From assembly GCF_016031615.1 (NCBI RefSeq), contig NZ_JACYXC010000001.1, positions 4,464,001-4,528,000 of the forward strand: a DNA stretch of 64,000 nt, written 5' to 3'. The stretch's first letter is position 1. Every line of letters starts with the position of its first letter. The notes below the pieces were generated by a model. That model worked only from the letters and a program-made list of their open reading frames with translations. It was not told the origin of the DNA and searched no databases. Both the position numbers and the translations under genes were made by a program. Below are positions 53,678 through 63,788 of this stretch, piece by piece. Source of the DNA: Streptomyces pactum (GTDB taxonomy: Bacteria; Actinomycetota; Actinomycetes; Streptomycetales; Streptomycetaceae).

Positions 53678-54455
53678 CGCCGCCGGTGGCGGGCGCGGCC
53701 GTCCGAGGCGAGGTCCGCATACGTGGAGCGGCCCCGGGTCTTCGGGCCGTGCCCCGGCCGGCCCCCGCTCGCGACATGTCCGTCCCCGGGCCGGTGGCGT
53801 GCGACCGCGGACCCGGCCTGCGAGGCGGCCCGCTTCGGCCCGGGTCCGGCGCCGGCCCGGCCCGGTGCGCATCGGGACCGGTACGCGTCCGGACCGGTAC
53901 GCATTCGGCCGGGTCCGCGTCCGCCCCGGCGCGTACCCGGTTCCGTACCGAGGCGGTCCGGCCGCGTCCGACCGGGGACGTACCCGCCCCGCAGGCCCGC
54001 CCGGCACCGATCCGCCCCGGTGCGTAGCCCGGACCGCGGCCCGGCCGCCCACGGCCCCGGCAGTTTGCCTGGCGCGCCTCCGGCGAAGGGTCCGCGCCCG
54101 GGGGAGGGGTCCGGGCGGTGCGGCGCGAGCCGGCGCCTCCGGCGCGCAGCCCCGGCGCGCCCTTCCGGCGCGTGACCCCGGCACGCCGCCCGGAACCGAA
54201 CCCGGACCGGCCCGCCCCGGTACCCAGCCCGGCCTGCGGCCCGGCCGTCCACGGCCGCGGACCCGGCACCCGGCCCGGCACCCGGCCCAGCCCGTTCGGC
54301 GGCGCCGTGCGGCGGAGCGGTACGGCGGGGAGAAAAGTTGTTTCCCGGGACGTGTGACACTTTCGGCCGCGGTAACGCTGTAAGGAACGGGCCGACTGGT
54401 CATCGGCCGCGCGGACGCCGGGGTTCCCCCCGTACCTACGGCTCCGCGCATCCTG
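53678..54455. other. Gene-poor GC-rich region
   Basis: No frame on either strand looks coding. Bases 53870-53960 have recurring GGACCGGTACGC words. Bases 54330-54380 are AT-richer (GAAAAGTTGTTTCCC) and could be a promoter or a relic. Confidence 0.5.
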
Positions 54456-54492
54456 GCGCGGGTGGGACTCGTTCCCCCGGTCCCACCCGCGC
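54456..54492 (-). terminator. Hairpin terminator of the L,D-transpeptidase gene
   Basis: A perfect 13-bp inverted repeat (54456-54468 and 54480-54492) with an 11-base loop, 72 bases beyond the stop. Confidence 0.8.
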
Positions 54493-54564
54493 CCCCTTCC
54501 GTCCGGTGGTCCGGAACGTCCGGGGGCGCCAGGTGGTACGGGCCCTCGGCCCGGTGATGGCGGC

Positions 54565-55518
54565 CTAGCGGTAGACGATCACCTTGTCGCCGTTGCGCAC
54601 CTGGCCGAACAGCTGGGCGATCTTCTTCTTGTCACGCACGTTGACGCAGCCGTGCGAGGCGCCGTTGTAGCCGCGGGCGGCGAAGTCCTTGGAGTAGTGG
54701 ACCGCCTGGCCGCCGCTGAAGAACATCGCGTACGGCATCGGCGTGTGGTAGATCGTCGAGACGTGGTCGCGGCTCTTCCAGTAGACCTTGAACGCGCCCT
54801 CCCGGGTGGGGGTGTACTGCGAGCCGAAGCGCACGTCCATCGCCGCCTTGACCTTGCCGTTGACCATCCACGTCAGGGTGCGGCTCTTCTTGCTGATGCA
54901 CAGCGCCCGCCCGGTCAGGCAGCGCTTGTCCGGCTTGGCGATCGGCCGCGTGGTGGACGGGTACAGCTGCTCCCGGGTCGGCTTCTTGGTGACGCGGTTG
55001 AGCGCCTTCCAGGTCAGCGGCCCGGCGTTGCCGGTGGTGCGGATGCGGTGCTTGCGCTGGAAGGCGACCACCGACTTCTGTGTGACCGGCCCGAAGTAGC
55101 CGGTCGGGTTGAGGTGGAAGTGCCCGGCCTGGAGCAGCCGGGCCTGGAGCTCCCGGACCTTCACCCCGGACGAGCCCGGTGCCTGCACCCCGGCCTGGCC
55201 CCCGGCCAGCGTGGTGATGTCCGCGCCCGGCTTGCCCTCCGCGGTGCCGGGGAGCACCCCGGCGCCCGACAGCGGGCCGCTCTCCAGGGCCACTTCGCGG
55301 TCCGCGGCCCGTTCGGCCGCCCGCTCCGCCGCCACCACGTCCTGCTCGGCGCGGGACAGCAGCTCGCCCCCGGCCCGCGACCGGTCGGTGTTCTCCCGGT
55401 CCTCGCCGCCGGAGCCGGTGGCGCCCGCGCCGCAGCCGGCCGTCAGCGCGGCGGCCGCCGCCACGGCCACCGCGGCGCGAAGCACCGTCGTCCGGTGCGC
55501 CCGAGGTCTTCCGTTCAT
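54565..55518 (-). CDS. L,D-transpeptidase lipoprotein with peptidoglycan-binding domain
   Basis: A 317-residue exported cell-wall enzyme that forms 3-3 cross-links. The signal peptide ends in the lipobox LTAGC, then a helical Glu/Ala/Arg linker. A peptidoglycan-binding domain spans about residues 115-165 (VKVRELQARLLQAGHF, GYFGPVTQKSVVAFQRKH). The YkuD domain at the C-terminus has the catalytic histidines and cysteine (PYAMFFSGGQAVHYS, SHGCVNVRD). GGGAGGGG lies six bases before ATG 55518, fixing the start. It is divergent from the mutase gene. Confidence 0.93.
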   Translation of the reverse strand: MNGRPRAHRTTVLRAAVAVAAAAALTAGCGAGATGSGGEDRENTDRSRAGGELLSRAEQDVVAAERAAERAADREVALESGPLSGAGVLPGTAEGKPGADITTLAGGQAGVQAPGSSGVKVRELQARLLQAGHFHLNPTGYFGPVTQKSVVAFQRKHRIRTTGNAGPLTWKALNRVTKKPTREQLYPSTTRPIAKPDKRCLTGRALCISKKSRTLTWMVNGKVKAAMDVRFGSQYTPTREGAFKVYWKSRDHVSTIYHTPMPYAMFFSGGQAVHYSKDFAARGYNGASHGCVNVRDKKKIAQLFGQVRNGDKVIVYR

Positions 55519-55688
55519 GTCGTACCCCTCCCTCTGCCCTTCTCTGCCCCCATCCTCTGATGCCCGGACCCGAACAGGAGCGAACATCGGATAATCCCTT
55601 ACCACATCGATAAGTTGGGCCGTCGGGGCGGGTACCGGCGCGCGCCGGCGCGCGCCGGGCGGATCCGGCCGCCGGCGCGGTTAGAGTC

Positions 55689-55716
55689 CCCGGCGTCAGC
55701 ACCTGCCGACGCCGGG
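55689..55716 (+). promoter_or_regulatory. Leader hairpin before the mutase gene
   Basis: A perfect 9-bp inverted repeat (55689-55697 and 55708-55716) with a 10-base loop, a few bases after a possible -10 (TAGAGT, 55682-55687). It does not match a cobalamin riboswitch: no B12 box is visible. Confidence 0.4.
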
Positions 55717-55753
55717 CAAGGGCCCCGGCGCACCAGCCGGGAGGGCGTGAGCC

Positions 55754-57343
<1,590 letters not shown>

Positions 57344-57482
57344 CCGTCCGGGGTCCGCCGGACGCCGCCGGTCCGCCGGTCCCGTCGGTCCCGCCGGTCC
57401 CGTCGGTCCGGCGGCGGTCCCGGGGCCGGCGGCTTCGCGCGGAGGCCGGGCGGGGCCGGGGCGCGGCTGCGAGAATGGCGGT

Positions 57483-57692
57483 ATGTCCTCGCCGCGCCGC
57501 GCCTGCCCCGTCTGTACGCGCCGGATCGCGGTCGTCGGGGGGCGCTTCGCCCGTCACGACCCGCCCGGCCGCCGGTCCGGCTTCGACCTGGTGTCCTGCC
57601 CCGGGTCCCGGCGGATCGCACCGCTGCTCCAGGAACCGCCGCTGTTCGACGGGACGGAGCCCCCGGTGCCGGGTCAGCAGACGCTGTTCTGA
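57483..57692 (+). CDS. Small zinc-ribbon-like protein
   Basis: A 69-residue protein with ACPVCTRRIAVVGGRFARHDPPG and a third cysteine in LVSCPGSRR. This pattern is common in small conserved Streptomyces proteins of unknown function. ATG 57483 has no clear ribosome binding site and may be leaderless. It lies 140 bases after the mutase stop, behind a stretch of GTCCCGTCGGTCCCGCCG-like repeats. Confidence 0.65.
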   Translation: MSSPRRACPVCTRRIAVVGGRFARHDPPGRRSGFDLVSCPGSRRIAPLLQEPPLFDGTEPPVPGQQTLF

Positions 57693-57711
57693 CCGGGCGG
57701 CCGGTACCGGG

Positions 57712-57826
57712 GTGCGGGCGGTTCCCGCGGGCGGTCCAGGCGGACGGTCTTCGGGGTGCGGGCGGTTCCTGCGGGCGGTCCAGGCGGACGGTCTTCGGGA
57801 CGCGGGCGGTTCCTGCGGGCGGTCCC
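57712..57826. repeat. 44-bp tandem repeat, about 2.6 copies
   Basis: Units start at 57712, 57756 and 57800 (partial), with only one or two differences between them. They lie in the gap between the small zinc-ribbon gene and the B3/B4 gene. Confidence 0.9.
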
Positions 57827-57916
57827 GGGATGTGGGTGGTCCCCGCCGGCGATCGGTTCCGCGGCCGGGCGGCCGGCCCGGCAGCCGGTCGGCCGGCCTG
57901 GAGGCCGGGTGGTCGG

Positions 57917-58651
57917 CTAGAGCAGCCGGGTGGTCAGCGCCACGTCCGGGGCGAGCGCCGTCAGTCCCTCGCACAGCGCGTCCCCGGCGGCGGTCAGCGC
58001 CCGGTCGTCCAGCGCGCCGAGCGCGTCGAGGATGAAGACCGCGCGGGTGGTGTCGAGGGTGAGCCGGGTCCGGGTGCACTGCCGCCAGTTCCAGCGGCGG
58101 CAGGTCACCCCGGCGTCGTCACGCCAGATCACCTCGCCCGGCGCCGGGTGCTCGACCACCGGCTCCCCGGCGGCGGTGGTGTCGAACTCCTCCGTGCCGT
58201 CCGCCCGGGTGAGCAGCGCGGGCCCGGCGTACCGGTCCAGGTCCTCGCCGCCGATGGGCAGCACATGGGCGACCGAGACCGCGTTGTACACGTCGGTGAT
58301 CCGGTCCACGCGGGGCAGACCGGCGTCGGCCCGGCGGAGCAGCGCGTCCGCGCTGGGCCGGGTGCGCTGTGGCTTGGCGCCGAACGCGCGGAACGCCTCC
58401 CGCCAGGCGACCAGGTGCGGATGCTCGGCCACCGGTGCGCCGTCCCCCGCCTCGGCACGCCGGACCCGCTCGCGGACCGTGGCCTCGGCGGCGGCGAGCC
58501 GGGCCTCGCTGGTGGCGTCGGAGGGGCCCGGCCGCAGTCCCTCCGCGACGATCAGGAGCGCGCGGTAGTCCGGGCGCAGCTCACCGACGGACCGGTCGAT
58601 CGCCGCCTTGTCCAGCCAGTTCCGGGCGTCGGACGTCACCGCGTCGGACAT
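57917..58651 (-). CDS. B3/B4 tRNA-binding domain protein
   Basis: A 244-residue stand-alone version of the B3/B4 domain of phenylalanyl-tRNA synthetase beta subunit. The visible markers are NWLDKAAIDRSVGELRPDYRALLIVAEGL, WREAFRAFGAKPQRTRPSADALLRRAD, LPRVDRITDVYNAVSVAHVLPIGGED and WRQCTRTRLTL. In the synthetase this domain edits Tyr-tRNA(Phe); solo forms are poorly studied. ATG 58651 follows GAGGTGAG. Confidence 0.88.
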   Translation of the reverse strand: MSDAVTSDARNWLDKAAIDRSVGELRPDYRALLIVAEGLRPGPSDATSEARLAAAEATVRERVRRAEAGDGAPVAEHPHLVAWREAFRAFGAKPQRTRPSADALLRRADAGLPRVDRITDVYNAVSVAHVLPIGGEDLDRYAGPALLTRADGTEEFDTTAAGEPVVEHPAPGEVIWRDDAGVTCRRWNWRQCTRTRLTLDTTRAVFILDALGALDDRALTAAGDALCEGLTALAPDVALTTRLL

Positions 58652-58983
58652 CGCCGCTCACCTCGTCGTTCGGTCTAAGCGGTGCCCGCGCACGGCGCCC
58701 GGCACCCCTGGATCAACGGAATGTACCAGGGGTACGGACCGGTGAACCGTGGTCGTCCGCCCGGGCGGATCCGGCCCCCGGCCCGCCGGCCGTCCGGCGT
58801 GCCGGGGCCGTTCCGGCGTGCCCGGCCGGATCGTCGGGACCGGCCGGATCACCGCGACCGTCGTGCACTCGGTACGGCCCGTGCGGTCGGTACGGCCCGG
58901 TGCGGGCCGTCACGGCGGTCCGGCCGCGTGACCGTCCCCTCGCGACCGGACCGCCGGACCGGGTTTGCGGACGGGCGGATGGG
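58652..58983. other. Intergenic region
   Basis: No supported gene. The first 70 bases are likely the promoter of the B3/B4 gene. The rest is CCGG-rich with short repeats such as CGGTACGGCCCG (twice near 58871-58896). Confidence 0.5.
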
Positions 58984-59121
58984 TCAGAAGAGCCCGAGGC
59001 GGGTGACGAGCATGGCGACGACCACCACGAGCGTCCACCCGGCGAGGTGCTCGACGAGCGTGGGGCCGTCGGAGGGGCCGCCGGTGCGGGCGAGCATCCG
59101 GGGTGCGGTGATGTCCGTCAT
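58984..59121 (-). CDS. SCO1431 family small membrane protein
   Basis: A 45-residue protein. A short polar N-terminus contains ARTGGPSDGP, and a single hydrophobic helix (LAGWTLVVVVAMLVTRLGLF) ends at the C-terminus. This fits the small Streptomyces membrane protein family named after SCO1431, of unknown function. ATG 59121 is preceded by GAGAGAG. It is too short to be certain from composition alone, but the pattern is distinctive. Confidence 0.75.
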   Translation of the reverse strand: MTDITAPRMLARTGGPSDGPTLVEHLAGWTLVVVVAMLVTRLGLF

Positions 59122-59656
59122 GGTGTGACTCTCTCGCTCGGTGCGACGCCCGTCGGGGCGGCGAGGTGGTCGGCCGGGGGCGCGCGTCGTGCGCCAGGTA
59201 CGCCGTCGCGTCGCCGCACCGGTACATCGCGGCGTCGCGCTATTCGGTGCCTCCCCCGCCGCCGTCCAGGTTGCGGCCCGAACCCGCCCCCGTAAAGGCG
59301 CGTCGGGCTTCCGGTGGGCAAAAGTGGCCGAACTCACCAGATGCCGGGCCGTTCCCGCCGTGCCGGCCAACTCGCCCCCCGGCGGCCCCTCCGTTTCGGC
59401 CCGCCCCGGCCCCGGCCCCGCGCGGCACCCCGCCTCTCCCGTACGGCTCCCGCCTCCGACGCGTAGGGTCCGGGCCCCGCCGCGAACGGTCCGCGCCCCG
59501 TACGGGTCCGGCCCCGCCCCGTACGGGCTTCGTGGGTGTACGGCTCCGGGCCCGGCCCGCCCCGTACGGGTCCCGCCGCGTACGACCGGCCCCCGCCGCG
59601 TAGGCACCCGCACGCGGAGGGGCCCCGGGCTGCCTCAGGGGAGCGCGCCCGGGGGC
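59122..59656. other. Intergenic region downstream of gntR
   Basis: No supported gene. Bases 59440-59610 have CCGTACGGG-type words repeated several times, forming many possible short hairpins. Confidence 0.5.
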
Positions 59657-60406
59657 TCAGGGCGCCAGGATGTCCAGTTCCGCCATCGCCCCGGTGGTGA
59701 TCTCCCGGGTGTACCGCTCCGCCGCCGCGGCGTCCCGCTCCCGGACCGCCTCCGCGACCCGTACGTGCAGGGTGACCGCCGCCGGGTCGGGGTCGGTGAA
59801 CATCACCTGGTGCTCGGTGCGGCCGGTCAGCACCTCGGCGACCACGTCGCCGAGCCGGGCGAACATCTCGTTGCCGGACGCCCGGAGGATCACCCGGTGG
59901 AAGGCGATGTCGTGCACCAGGTACGCGTCGAGCTGCTGGCCGCGGGAGGTGGCCACCATCCCCAGGGCGTGCTCGGTCAGCTCCGCACAGTGCTCGGGGG
60001 TGGCGAGCCCGGCCGCGAGCGCCGCGGCCATCGGCTCCACCGCGCAGCGCAGCACGGTCAGCGAGCGCAGCTGGCGGGGGCGGTCGCCGCCGGCCAGCCG
60101 CCAGCGGATCACCTGCGGGTCGAAGACGTTCCACTCGTCGGGCGGGCGCACCGTCACCCCGACCCGGCGCCGGGACTCCACCAGGTGCATGGACTCCAGC
60201 ACCCGTACGGCCTCCCGCACCACGGTGCGGGAGACGGCGAACCGTTCTTCCAGTTCGTCGGTTCGCAAGACCGTGCCCGGTGGGTAGTCGCCCGCTGTGA
60301 TGGCCGGTCCCAGGGATGACAGCAACCGGGCGTGCAGTCCGCCCGCGCCCGCTTCCGTCGTGTTCCGCCCGGCGCCCGCGGCGGACCCGGCCCCCTGGGT
60401 CTCCAT
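59657..60406 (-). CDS. gntR: GntR-type (FadR subfamily) repressor of gluconate genes
   Basis: A 249-residue regulator. The winged helix spans about residues 30-95 (GDYPPGTVLRTDELEERFAVSRTVVREAVRVLESMHLV). The FCD ligand-binding domain follows, with metal-binding residues around VHDIAFHRVILRASGN and HVRVAEAVRERD. Its position, divergent from gntK-gntP across a 143-base gap that holds a palindrome, identifies it as the local gluconate repressor. ATG 60406 is the likely start. About 20 extra Gly/Ala residues precede the conserved LHARLLSSLGPAITAG. Confidence 0.92.
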   Translation of the reverse strand: METQGAGSAAGAGRNTTEAGAGGLHARLLSSLGPAITAGDYPPGTVLRTDELEERFAVSRTVVREAVRVLESMHLVESRRRVGVTVRPPDEWNVFDPQVIRWRLAGGDRPRQLRSLTVLRCAVEPMAAALAAGLATPEHCAELTEHALGMVATSRGQQLDAYLVHDIAFHRVILRASGNEMFARLGDVVAEVLTGRTEHQVMFTDPDPAAVTLHVRVAEAVRERDAAAAERYTREITTGAMAELDILAP

Positions 60407-60468
60407 GGTGGTCAGCCTACGCGGCCCGCCTGCGAGCCAATAAGTATGACTTTTGCATCACAGACTCT

Positions 60469-60484
60469 TGAATACGTCGTATCA
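60469..60484. promoter_or_regulatory. Putative GntR operator
   Basis: TGAATACGTCGTATCA contains a perfect 11-bp palindrome (ATACGTCGTAT, 60472-60482). It sits about 65 bases from each divergent gene start, in the AT-richest part of the gap. It fits the dimeric sites of FadR-type GntR proteins. Confidence 0.6.
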
Positions 60485-60549
60485 CTGAGGTTGAGTGTGC
60501 GCGGCGCGGGACGAGGAGGTCCCCCGCCGGCGAGACAGTGAGGTGTTCC

Positions 60550-61062
60550 ATGCACGCAGACCGGGTCGTCGTCGTCATGGGGGTGTCCGGTACGGGCAAG
60601 TCCACCGTCGGCGCGCTGCTGGCGGACCGCCTCGGCGTCCCGTACGCCGAGGGGGACGCCTTCCACTCCCCGGCGAACATCGCCAAGATGTCCGCCGGGA
60701 CCCCGCTCGACGACGCCGACCGGCTGCCCTGGCTGGACGCCATCGGCGCCTGGGCACGGGACCACCGGTCAACCGGCGGAGTGGTCAGCTGTTCCGCGCT
60801 CAAGCGTTCCTACCGGGACCGGCTGCGGGCCGCCGCGCCCGGCCTGTTCTTCCTCCACCTCACCGGCGACCGGGACCTGATCGCCGAGCGGATGGCGGCC
60901 CGTACCGGCCACTTCATGACCGGCGCGCTGCTCGACTCCCAGTTCGCCACCCTCGAACCCCTGCAGCCCGACGAGACCGGCCTGGCCCTCGGCATCACGC
61001 CCGAGCCGCCGCTCATCGCCGACCGTGCCGCCGCCACCCTGCGCCAGGCGCGCACCGACTGA
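60550..61062 (+). CDS. gntK: Gluconokinase
   Basis: This enzyme phosphorylates gluconate to 6-phosphogluconate with ATP, feeding the pentose phosphate pathway. The 170-residue product has the P-loop VMGVSGTGKSTVGALLA, then EGDAFHSPANIAKMSAGTPLDDADRLPWL, SCSALKRSYRDRLR and FLHLTGDRDLIAERMAAR. GAGGT lies six bases before ATG 60550. It is the first gene of the gntK-gntP operon. Confidence 0.96.
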   Translation: MHADRVVVVMGVSGTGKSTVGALLADRLGVPYAEGDAFHSPANIAKMSAGTPLDDADRLPWLDAIGAWARDHRSTGGVVSCSALKRSYRDRLRAAAPGLFFLHLTGDRDLIAERMAARTGHFMTGALLDSQFATLEPLQPDETGLALGITPEPPLIADRAAATLRQARTD

Positions 61063-61120
61063 CCGACCCCCCCTGCCGGGCCGTGCCCATCCACCCCCTA
61101 CGGAAGCGAGTGGAACCGCC

Positions 61121-62530
61121 GTGACACCCTCCGCAACCGGCATGCTCGCCGCGAACGCCACCGAACCGATCACCTCGGCCGGTCACGCGCAGCTCGGCAT
61201 CGCCGTTCTCGTCGGCATCGCCGTACTCACCGTACTGATCAGCAAGTTCAAGCTGCACGCCTTCCTCGCCCTGACCATCGGCTCGCTGGTGCTCGGCACC
61301 GTCGCCGGGGCCGCGCCGGAGAAGGTCATCTCGGCCTTCACCACCGGGCTCGGGAACACCGTCGCCGGGGTGGGCGTCCTCATCGCGCTCGGCTCGATAC
61401 TCGGCAAACTCCTCGCCGACTCCGGCGGGGCGGACCAGATCGTCGACACCATCCTGGCCAAGGCCGACCGCCGCACCATGCCCTGGGCGATGGCGCTGAT
61501 CGCGGGCATCATCGGGCTGCCGCTCTTCTTCGAGGTCGGCATCGTGCTGCTGATCCCCGTGGTGCTGCTGGTCGCCAGGCGCGGCAACCACTCGCTGCTG
61601 CGCATCGGCATCCCGGCGCTGGCCGGCCTGTCGGTGATGCACGGCCTGGTGCCGCCGCACCCCGGGCCGCTCGCCGCCATCGACGCGGTCGACGCCGACC
61701 TGGGCGTCACCCTCGCGCTGGGCGTGCTGGTCGCGGTGCCGACGCTCGTCATCGCCGGTCCGTTCTTCTCCCGGTACGCCGCCCGGTGGGTGGACATCGC
61801 CCCGCCCGAGACGATGATCGGTGCCGCGGCGGCCGACGCCCCGGGCGAGGGCCCGGCGCGCCGCCCCAGCTTCGGCGCCACGATCGCCACCGTGCTGCTG
61901 CCGGTGGTGCTGATGCTGATCAAGGCGCTGGTCGAGATCGTCGTGGACGACCCGGAGGACTCCGTGCAGCGGGTCACCGACGTCATCGGCGAACCGCTGA
62001 TCGCGCTGCTCGCGGCCGTGCTGGTGGGCCTGTTCACGCTGGGCCGGGCGGCGGGTCTGGACCGCGCCCGGATCAGCCGGACCGTGGAGACCTCGCTCAC
62101 CCCGATCGCCGGCGTGCTGCTGATCGTCGGCGCCGGCGGCGGCTTCAAGCAGACGCTGATCGACATCGGCGTGGGCCGGATGATCCTGGACATCTCCGAG
62201 GACTGGAACGTCTCCGCGCTGCTGCTCGGCTGGCTGATCGCGGTGGCGATCCGGCTGGCCACCGGCTCGGCGACCGTGGCGACCATCTCCGCCGCCGGAC
62301 TGGTCGCCCCGCTCGCCGCCGACATGAGCACCACGCACACCGCGCTGCTGGTCCTCGCCATCGGCGCCGGATCGCTCTTCTTCAGCCACCTCAACGACGC
62401 GGGATTCTGGCTGGTGAAGGAGTACTTCGGGATGAGCGTCGGCCAGACGCTGAAGACCTGGTCGCTGATGGAGACGGTGATCTCGGTGGTCTCGCTCGTC
62501 TTCGTCCTGCTGCTGTCCCTGATCATCTAG
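61121..62530 (+). CDS. gntP: Gluconate permease (GntP family)
   Basis: A 469-residue proton-coupled gluconate importer with about 12 hydrophobic segments. Family features are FKLHAFLALTIGSLVLG, LGNTVAGVGVLIALGSILGKLLADSGGA, GLPLFFEVGIVLLIPVV, HGLVPPHPGPLAAI, RLATGSATVATISAAGLV and FSHLNDAGFWLVKEYFGM. GTG 61121 follows gntK by 58 bases; ATG 61142 is a possible later start. An uptake plus kinase pair under GntR is the classical arrangement. Confidence 0.96.
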   Translation: MTPSATGMLAANATEPITSAGHAQLGIAVLVGIAVLTVLISKFKLHAFLALTIGSLVLGTVAGAAPEKVISAFTTGLGNTVAGVGVLIALGSILGKLLADSGGADQIVDTILAKADRRTMPWAMALIAGIIGLPLFFEVGIVLLIPVVLLVARRGNHSLLRIGIPALAGLSVMHGLVPPHPGPLAAIDAVDADLGVTLALGVLVAVPTLVIAGPFFSRYAARWVDIAPPETMIGAAAADAPGEGPARRPSFGATIATVLLPVVLMLIKALVEIVVDDPEDSVQRVTDVIGEPLIALLAAVLVGLFTLGRAAGLDRARISRTVETSLTPIAGVLLIVGAGGGFKQTLIDIGVGRMILDISEDWNVSALLLGWLIAVAIRLATGSATVATISAAGLVAPLAADMSTTHTALLVLAIGAGSLFFSHLNDAGFWLVKEYFGMSVGQTLKTWSLMETVISVVSLVFVLLLSLII

Positions 62531-62613
62531 CGCCCCGGCGCCGCGCCCCGGGACGGGCCCCCGCCGGCCCGGGGCACCGCCGGTCCGGGTCCCGCCCGTC
62601 CGGAACACCAACT

Positions 62614-62638
62614 GCCGCCCGGCCCCGTGCCGGGCGGC
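62614..62638 (+). terminator. Hairpin terminator of gntKP
   Basis: A perfect 10-bp inverted repeat (62614-62623 and 62629-62638) with loop CCCGT, 83 bases after the stop. Confidence 0.75.
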
Positions 62639-62938
62639 GGCGTTCCCGGCCCGGCCGGTCCCGCCCCTGCCCGCGGCGTCCCCGGTCGGCCTGCTCCCCG
62701 TCGGGGCCGACGACCCGCCCGGCCGTCGCCCGCCACCCGCCGTGCCCGGCCCGTACCGGCGGCCGCCTGCGACCGTTCCCCAACGGCGCGGGGCGCGGGC
62801 AACGGCCCGTTGGCCGCCCGTCCGGCGGCGACGTGCCCGGGTGGCCGTACGGCGGCGCGCCTGCCGGTATATCGGACGATGAGACCTTACGCTGGAGTAA
62901 CGAACCCCTACGGTGAGTAACTGGGATTGGGGGTAACG
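62639..62938. other. Intergenic region before the TRADD-N-associated protein gene
   Basis: No supported gene. The last 70 bases are AT-richer and contain GAGTAACGAACCCC followed by GTGAGTAACTGGG, a short near-repeat that may be part of the promoter. Confidence 0.45.
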
Positions 62939-63718
62939 ATGTCAGCGGAACGCTTCTTCCCGGCACACCGACCCGTCGATCACGACCGGGGCCGGGTCCG
63001 TCGGGATCCGCACCGCCCGCACCATGTGGTGATCAGCGGCGGTTCCGTGGTGCAGGTGGTGGGCGGGGCCGACGCCCCGCCGCCCGGCCCGGGCCCGGCC
63101 GCCGGCGGCACCACGTCCGGCCCGGGGTCGCACCAGCCGGTGCCCACCTCGGGGGTGCCCGATCCCCGGGCACCGGGCCAGGTTCCGGCCGGGCCCGCCG
63201 ATCCGAGGCAGGACTTCTTCGTCGGCTTCCTCGGTCAGGCGCTCGGGCAGGCCCGCACCACCTTCCGGCTGAGCGCCCTGTTCATGTCGGCCGGCGCGGT
63301 GCTGGTGCTGGTCGGCGGCGCCCTCGCCCTGGCCAGCGCCGGTGACCCGCAGGCGGATTACCTGCCGGTGGCCACCGCGCTGGGCGGCGTGATGATCACC
63401 GGTGGCGGCGGGGCCTTCGCCCTCCGTGCCGACCGCGCACGCCGTCACCTGGCGGAACAGGCCGAGCGGGTCCACGAGTCGATGCGCGCGGACCTGACCC
63501 TGGGTCAGACGCTCGGTCTCATCGACCGGGTGGACGACCAGGCGCTGCGGGACCGGCTGAAGTCGGTGACCGCGATGCGGGTGCTGGGCCTGGGGCCGGA
63601 CCCGGACACGGTGACCGGGCGCCTGCTGCCGCAGGCCGTGGAGCCCGGCGCCGCGGAGGGTGAACGCCCGGTCGGCGGACCGTCGTGGGGCCCGGCCGGC
63701 CCGGTGGCCCCGGGCTGA
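62939..63718 (+). CDS. Two-TM protein with a TRADD-N-associated membrane domain
   Basis: A 259-residue protein. The N-terminal 95 residues are His/Pro/Gly-rich and disordered. DPRQDFFVGFLGQALGQARTTFRLSALFMSAGAVLVLVGGALAL and ATALGGVMITGGGGAFALRAD then form two helices of the type described as the TRADD-N-associated two-helix membrane domain. A helical segment follows (LAEQAERVHESMRADLTLGQTLGLIDRVDDQALRDRL). The domain has been linked to predicted conflict or signalling systems; a role here is not shown. ATG 62939 follows GGGGGTAACG. Confidence 0.7.
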   Translation: MSAERFFPAHRPVDHDRGRVRRDPHRPHHVVISGGSVVQVVGGADAPPPGPGPAAGGTTSGPGSHQPVPTSGVPDPRAPGQVPAGPADPRQDFFVGFLGQALGQARTTFRLSALFMSAGAVLVLVGGALALASAGDPQADYLPVATALGGVMITGGGGAFALRADRARRHLAEQAERVHESMRADLTLGQTLGLIDRVDDQALRDRLKSVTAMRVLGLGPDPDTVTGRLLPQAVEPGAAEGERPVGGPSWGPAGPVAPG

Positions 63719-63728
63719 CCGGCTCCTC

Positions 63729-63762
63729 CCCGGGCCCGGCCGGATGTCCGGCCGGGCCCGGG
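63729..63762. terminator. Bidirectional hairpin between convergent genes
   Basis: A perfect 15-bp inverted repeat (63729-63743 and 63748-63762) with a four-base loop, 10 bases after the TRADD-N-associated gene and 26 bases from the stop of the edge gene. Confidence 0.85.
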
Positions 63763-63788
63763 TCAGGCCGGTCCGGTCCGGCCCCGGA

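Noticed and set aside
55606..55753. Cobalamin riboswitch before the mutase gene
   Set aside because: The leader has only one short hairpin. The B12 box and the expected length of about 200 bases are missing.
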